Shown in pieces: positions 6,099-9,718 of a DNA stretch of 9,718 bases (position 1 is its first letter; each line of letters starts with the position of its first letter). The stretch is taken from contig JAIPFU010000054.1 of assembly GCA_021736505.1 (NCBI GenBank), positions 1 to 9,718 of the forward strand, written 5' to 3'. Source of the stretch: Spirochaetia bacterium (lineage in GTDB: Bacteria > Spirochaetota > Spirochaetia > PWKH01). Both the position numbers and the translations under genes were made by a program. The notes under the pieces are model-generated. The model saw only the letters and a list, made by a program, of their open reading frames with translations. It was not told where the DNA came from and made no database searches.

Positions 6099-6773
6099 AT
6101 GGATAAAGAAACTTACATGAATGCAGACTTGAAAGATAATGTTCCTAAGCAGAAAAGTTCGCTCTCCAAGGAAGTGTATGAAAAGCTGCTGGATCGCTTT
6201 ATGCAGAATGAACTGGTCCCTGGAAATGTGTTGAACAGAAGAAAGCTGGCCGATGAGCTCGGAGTAAGTGTTGCGCCTGTACTCGAAGCGATTCTGCAGT
6301 TGGAAATTGAGGGCTTTGTCGAAAGCATACCAAGAAAAGGGACTATCGTAAAACCGATCAGAAAAGAGGATGTCTTTAATCAGCTCATTCTCAGAGAGGC
6401 AATCGAATGTCAGGCTGCCCGTCACTATCATGGGAAACCTATAGTTGAACATAAAGAACGCTTAATTGAACTGGCAAAAAAAGTTGAAGAGACTGAAGCT
6501 GACAGCCCGGAACACTGGGAGCAGGAAATTGAGTTCCATAAGAACTTGGTTGAATTATCCTCCTGCAGTGCCCTTGTACGGGAATTTGTACGGATAACCA
6601 AGTTGGGAATCTTCTATAATATGAATAGAATTCTGCTTCCTGTGGATAAGCAGGAGAGGAAAAGTCATATTGAACTTGTGGAGCAGCTGACAACAGAAAA
6701 TGCCGATGAAGCGGAATATATTATACGGCAGCATCTGCGAAGCGGTAAGCATCACCTCTTTGTGGATAATTAA
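6099..6773 (+). CDS. GntR-family regulator, FadR subfamily with FCD domain
   Basis: A 224-residue transcription factor. Residues about 20-85 are a GntR winged helix: LADELGVSVAPVLEAILQLEIEGFVES is the helix-turn-helix and PRKGTIV the wing. Residues about 90-220 are the all-helical FCD ligand domain. Its usual metal-binding set is visible as Glu143 (often Asp), His147, His190 and His212, suggesting a metal-coordinated carboxylate effector. The recognition helix has Val58 and Leu62 where most relatives have Arg (SRTPVREA), while Arg48 is kept; this variant recognition helix may read the unusual TGATATATCA operator. The start is uncertain: no ribosome site precedes ATG 6099, and ATG 6117 is an alternative. 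An operator lies in its own promoter and in those of the three flanking units, so local repression is the likely role. Confidence 0.92.
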   Translation: MDKETYMNADLKDNVPKQKSSLSKEVYEKLLDRFMQNELVPGNVLNRRKLADELGVSVAPVLEAILQLEIEGFVESIPRKGTIVKPIRKEDVFNQLILREAIECQAARHYHGKPIVEHKERLIELAKKVEETEADSPEHWEQEIEFHKNLVELSSCSALVREFVRITKLGIFYNMNRILLPVDKQERKSHIELVEQLTTENADEAEYIIRQHLRSGKHHLFVDN

Positions 6774-6889
6774 ACAAAGAGATGTTATGAAAAATAGTGC
6801 AGCATAGTGAATGAGATAGTGTCTATGCGGGTGAAAAAAATTTATACATTTTTTGATATATCATAAGATATATTGATAAAGGGGGCTTC
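6774..6889 (+). other. Intergenic region with short inverted repeat upstream of the lyase operon
   Basis: GCATAG (6802-6807) and CTATGC (6823-6828) are perfect six-base arms around a 15-base loop, followed by GGGTGAAAAAAATTT. The A-rich tail and long loop do not make a good intrinsic terminator for either strand. A regulatory hairpin is possible but weakly supported. Confidence 0.35.
6853..6863 (+). promoter_or_regulatory. Operator copy 4 (TTGATATATCA), lyase operon
   Basis: The sequence is followed by TAAGATAT, matching the consensus and giving the extra TATC-N4-GATA dyad also seen at operator 1. It ends 26 bases before the GTG start. A promoter as clear as at the other copies is not visible: TTGATA-16-GATAAA would start transcription almost at the start codon. 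Confidence 0.75.
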
Positions 6890-7771
6890 GTGAAACCACT
6901 AGCAGGATTATTTACCGCCTTACTTACACCCTTCGACGAAGAGGGGAAGATTAATGAGCAGGCCCTGCGCCAGCTTACGGCAAAGAATATTGAAAAAGGT
7001 ATCAACGGATTTTATGTCTGTGGAAGTACCGCAGAGGCTTTTCTTCTCAGTTTTGAAGAACGAAAGCGCATTTTAGAAACTGTCCTGGATGAAACAGCCG
7101 GGAAAGTGAAAGTTATATGCCATATTGGTGCAATTTCAACAGAGTTTTCCATCAAACTTGGCCTTCATGCTCAGGAAGCTGGTGCCGATGCAGTTTCATC
7201 AATCCCCCCTTTTTATTATAAATTCTCTGTGGATGAACTTATAGGATATTATACTGATATTGCTGACAGCATACAGCTTCCTCTTATCCCGTATAATTTT
7301 CCAGGCCTTTCCGGTGTCTCCTTGACCAGCGAAATGATGAGTCGGCTCAGGGAGCACAAGAATATTATCGGAGTTAAATTTACATCCAATGATCTGTATC
7401 AGCTTGAGGGTATGAAAAACGATGACCCCGATCTGTTGGTATATAATGGACTTGATGAAATATTCCTTGCAGGCCTATCCATGGGAGCCGATGGAGCTAT
7501 AGGGAGCACATTTAATTTCATGCCCGAAAAATATATCAATATACAAAAAGCTTATAAACAGGGAGACATGAGGAAAGCAGCTGAACTGCAGACAGATGCC
7601 AATGAAGTGATTCGCGTATTGCTTAAAACTGGCAAATTGCTGAATGCGCAGAAGTATGTACTGGAGAAACAGCATATTCAAAGTGGTATGTGTCGGCGAC
7701 CCTTTCTTCCCCTGACGGAGGATGATAAGCGTTTGGTGGATGAAGTATTCGAACAGAGATTGCAGGAATAG
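6890..7771 (+). CDS. DapA-superfamily lyase, N-acetylneuraminate lyase-like
   Basis: A 293-residue class I (Schiff base) TIM-barrel lyase. It resembles N-acetylneuraminate lyase (NanA) more than DapA. GSTAEAF (45-51) is the carboxylate-binding loop, Tyr135 in PYNFPGLSGV the catalytic Tyr, and Lys163 in GVKFTSNDLYQLE the Schiff-base Lys. NGLDEIF (185-191) and GSTFN (204-208) correspond to the NanA sugar-binding segments NGYDEIF and GSTYN. Thr165, Asp188, Glu189 and Ser205 of the sialic-acid site are kept, but the NanA Tyr of NGYDE is Leu187 and GSTGEAF is GSTAEAF. Such enzymes cleave 2-oxo acids of sugars to pyruvate plus an aldehyde. No other sialic-acid gene is visible, so the true substrate may differ. 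The start is GTG behind AAAGGGGG. It heads an apparent three-gene operon under operator 4. Confidence 0.88.
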   Translation: MKPLAGLFTALLTPFDEEGKINEQALRQLTAKNIEKGINGFYVCGSTAEAFLLSFEERKRILETVLDETAGKVKVICHIGAISTEFSIKLGLHAQEAGADAVSSIPPFYYKFSVDELIGYYTDIADSIQLPLIPYNFPGLSGVSLTSEMMSRLREHKNIIGVKFTSNDLYQLEGMKNDDPDLLVYNGLDEIFLAGLSMGADGAIGSTFNFMPEKYINIQKAYKQGDMRKAAELQTDANEVIRVLLKTGKLLNAQKYVLEKQHIQSGMCRRPFLPLTEDDKRLVDEVFEQRLQE

Positions 7772-7782
7772 GGAGAGCAGAT

Positions 7783-8928
7783 ATGTATGCGGATGCTGAA
7801 AAACACCTGGAAGAGGTGATCCAATATATACTGAATTTGGATTTAGGAGAGCGGCAGCGAATTACTGAGGAGCGTCACAGAGCTGCTCTGCAATATGAGT
7901 CAGTAGATCGACTTCCCATCATTTTCTCCTACCCTTTGGAAGGAGAGGATGTGTTTCAGCCCTTTCCCAATAGTTCAATATACAGCAGTCATGCTGCTAT
8001 GATGCACAATGAGCTTGTGAGTGCCTGGGGGCAGAGTATTGTTTGCCGTGACAGGCTTGCAGATGATCTTCCGTTGACCATTCGCCCCAATTGGGGGACG
8101 GTTACCGTGGCATCCCTTTTTGGCTTCCCTCCCGAGCAGAGAGATGAGCAGACTCCTTGGATAAAGCGGACGGATGAACAGTTTTCCTTGGAAGATGCCT
8201 TGAATACTGCTGCAGACATAGAAAATAATGTCTGGGTAAATAAGGTTATTGAAAGTTATGAATTCTATCATGAACAATTGCGTCGCTATCCTGAACTAGC
8301 TGAACTTTTGACGATTACCTTACCGGATCTGCAAGGACCCTTGGATTCACTTGAACAGGTTATGGGGCAGGAGCTATTTATTGATATGTTGACTAGACCT
8401 GAATTGGTACAGGAAGCGCTTATGAAGACTGCCGAACTGCAGCTGAAGTGTATGAAACGTTTTCAGCCCTATGTTACTGAAGGAATGGAAGGTTTTTCGC
8501 ATCAGCATGGAGTATTGCTCAAGGGAAATATTCTTATCCGGAATGACTCAGTAGTCATGATCTCATCGGAGATATATAGAGAGCTTGTAAAACCCGCGGA
8601 TGATTATGTCCTCCAGGAGGTTAATGGCGGGGGCATCCACTCCTGCGGAAAATTTGATCATACTGCTGAAGCCATGCTGGATAGTGAAAATCTGCAGAGT
8701 CTGGATTTCGGACAGCCGTATATGAACGATATAGATGCGATATACAAGAAGGCAGAAGCGAAGAAGGTCCCCCTGCTTAGAATACAGCCAAAGAAAGAGG
8801 ATCTGCTGTCAGGGAGAATTATGGAAAAGTATCCCACTGGAGTTTCGCTTCTCTATCATGCTGAATCACTAAGAGAAGCGCGTAAGCTGTTTGAAGCATA
8901 TGCTGAAGCATCAGAAAAAATATCATGA
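7783..8928 (+). CDS. URO-D/MtaA-fold protein (methyltransferase-like)
   Basis: A 381-residue member of the uroporphyrinogen decarboxylase/cobalamin methyltransferase (MtaA/CmuA) superfamily. It lacks the N-terminal RQAGR motif of true HemE, so haem synthesis is unlikely. GGGIHSCGKFDH (282-293) contains the His286-x-Cys288 pair that binds zinc in MtaA-type methyltransferases. No Cys follows residue 288, so the third zinc ligand of MtaA (a Cys near the C-terminus) is missing; His359 in LLYHAESLREA lies near that place and might replace it. The start ATG follows GGGAGAG closely, 11 bases after the lyase stop, indicating co-transcription. No corrinoid-binding protein is in view. Proteins of this type are frequent in sugar-acid and aromatic catabolic clusters without assigned function; the reaction here is unknown. 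Confidence 0.8.
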   Translation: MYADAEKHLEEVIQYILNLDLGERQRITEERHRAALQYESVDRLPIIFSYPLEGEDVFQPFPNSSIYSSHAAMMHNELVSAWGQSIVCRDRLADDLPLTIRPNWGTVTVASLFGFPPEQRDEQTPWIKRTDEQFSLEDALNTAADIENNVWVNKVIESYEFYHEQLRRYPELAELLTITLPDLQGPLDSLEQVMGQELFIDMLTRPELVQEALMKTAELQLKCMKRFQPYVTEGMEGFSHQHGVLLKGNILIRNDSVVMISSEIYRELVKPADDYVLQEVNGGGIHSCGKFDHTAEAMLDSENLQSLDFGQPYMNDIDAIYKKAEAKKVPLLRIQPKKEDLLSGRIMEKYPTGVSLLYHAESLREARKLFEAYAEASEKIS

Positions 8929-8952
8929 TGGATTTAAAATAGGAGAAGGTTT

Positions 8953-9718
8953 ATGGAGACGACCATCGCAGTAAAAGGAGAAACTGTTTTTGACTGTATT
9001 GTCTGCGGGGGAGGAATGAGCGGTATTGCGGCTGCTGTGACATCAGCACGAAACGGTTTAAAAACCGCCCTGGTAGAACAAGCAGGAGCCTTGGGAGGGG
9101 TAGCCGTGAACAGCGGCATAAATCATCTTCTCGGCGGCAGATACTACAACAAAAAGACAGGGCGGATTGAACGGAAAATCGGTGGAATATTCGATGAATT
9201 AACAGATCGCCTTATCTCTATCGGTGGAGCAATAGAACCAGATACTATAGATATACAAAATAACCCGCATGGCTGGTATCCACGCATGGCGGCAGGTATT
9301 CCCTTTGATGGAAATAGAATGAAGCAGTTTCTAGATACTATATGCCTTGAGGAAGGGATACAGCCGTATCTTGAGACAAGGATTATCAGCCTCCAGCGGT
9401 ATGAAAAAAGAGTTGTTTCTCTCACAGCGCATAATAAAAGCGGTCTGTTTTCATTACGCGGGGATGTCATTATCGATGCAACTGGGGATGCTGATATTGC
9501 TGCCATGGCGGGATGTTCCTATCAGAAGGGAAGAGAAGAGGATGGTCTGATGACACCTGCATCTCTTGAATTTCATGTGGATCAAGTGGATCGTGAAGCG
9601 CTCTTAGCCTATCAGAATGAACACCAGTCTCCCAAGCTTGTGGAAATCATCGAAGATCTGAAACATAAAGGGATATGGGATTTCCCTTTTGAAATATTTG
9701 TCACTGTGCAGCTTAATG
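8953..9718 (+). CDS. FAD-dependent oxidoreductase (PF12831-type), 3'-truncated by window end
   Basis: The frame is open from ATG 8953 to the window end (255 codons seen). AGGAGAAGG at 8941-8949 gives a strong ribosome site, and the gene follows the URO-D-like gene by 24 bp. The N-terminus is a Rossmann FAD fold: VCGGGMSGIAAAV (17-29) is the dinucleotide loop and Glu42 in ALVEQ the ribose-binding acid. GGVAVNSGINHLLGG follows as in FAD-dependent oxidoreductases of the FAD_oxidored family. IDATGDADIAAMAG (about 175-188) is the second FAD-binding ATG motif. There is no signal peptide, so it should be cytoplasmic. Family members oxidise or reduce diverse carboxylates; the substrate is unknown and the C-terminal half is outside the window. 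Confidence 0.88.
   Translation, partial: METTIAVKGETVFDCIVCGGGMSGIAAAVTSARNGLKTALVEQAGALGGVAVNSGINHLLGGRYYNKKTGRIERKIGGIFDELTDRLISIGGAIEPDTIDIQNNPHGWYPRMAAGIPFDGNRMKQFLDTICLEEGIQPYLETRIISLQRYEKRVVSLTAHNKSGLFSLRGDVIIDATGDADIAAMAGCSYQKGREEDGLMTPASLEFHVDQVDREALLAYQNEHQSPKLVEIIEDLKHKGIWDFPFEIFVTVQLN

Noticed and set aside
5775..6452. Minus-strand frame of 225 residues with PYCV repeats
   Set aside because: It crosses the aldolase end, the regulator promoter and the regulator gene in antisense; the repeat is the reverse of the 12-bp tandem repeat, and no protein motif is seen.
6802..6828. Inverted repeat GCATAG...CTATGC as a terminator of the regulator gene
   Set aside because: Six-base arms with a 15-base loop and an A-rich, not T-rich, tail do not fit an intrinsic terminator.
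7783..8928. Identification as HemE (haem biosynthesis uroporphyrinogen decarboxylase)
   Set aside because: The HemE RQAGR N-terminal motif is absent, and the HSCG motif and catabolic context point to the methyltransferase-like branch.

Overview
The window looks like a bacterial chromosome segment of moderate G+C content. Genes are compact and mostly start with ATG behind clear Shine-Dalgarno sequences; promoters look sigma70-like (TTGACA/TATAAT type). The mix of gene families (HpcH/HpaI aldolase, RraA-like protein, DapA/NanA-type lyase, URO-D/MtaA-like protein, PF12831-type FAD enzyme, FCD-type GntR regulator) would suit a free-living anaerobic heterotroph such as a spirochaete or a clostridial relative. 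No taxonomic marker is present, so this is only a guess. I saw no rRNA, tRNA, CRISPR array, transposase or integrase.

Left part (1-3905), apparently unrelated housekeeping or accessory genes: the 3' portion of an alpha/beta hydrolase; a poorly conserved reading frame with an acidic pentapeptide repeat and a partial pRiA4b ORF-3-like segment, which shows signs of frameshift decay; a minus-strand pair (hotdog thioesterase, then a DUF1801 protein); and a divergent DUF445 membrane protein with its own good promoter.

Right part (3955-9718), the interesting section: a candidate catabolic regulon arranged around a GntR/FCD regulator. It comprises an rraA-like gene (minus strand), a divergent HpcH/HpaI aldolase gene, the GntR gene, and an apparent three-gene operon of NanA/DapA-type lyase, URO-D/MtaA-like protein and FAD-dependent oxidoreductase (cut by the window end). 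Upstream of each of the four transcription units lies an identical 11-bp sequence, TTGATATATCA, followed in all four, in the direction of transcription, by NNAGAWAT. In three cases it overlaps a plausible promoter: it covers the start point of rraA and forms the -35 box of the aldolase and gntR promoters. The simplest reading is that the GntR protein represses itself and the three neighbouring units until a pathway metabolite binds its FCD domain.

The regulon brings together three unrelated lyase families that usually cleave or form 2-oxo acids, plus a flavoenzyme and a URO-D-fold protein. That suggests breakdown of an uncommon acidic sugar or other carboxylated compound, but the substrate cannot be read from the sequence. 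The regulator has Val and Leu at two recognition-helix positions that are usually Arg in FadR-type proteins, which fits the operator's lack of the usual GT...AC core.
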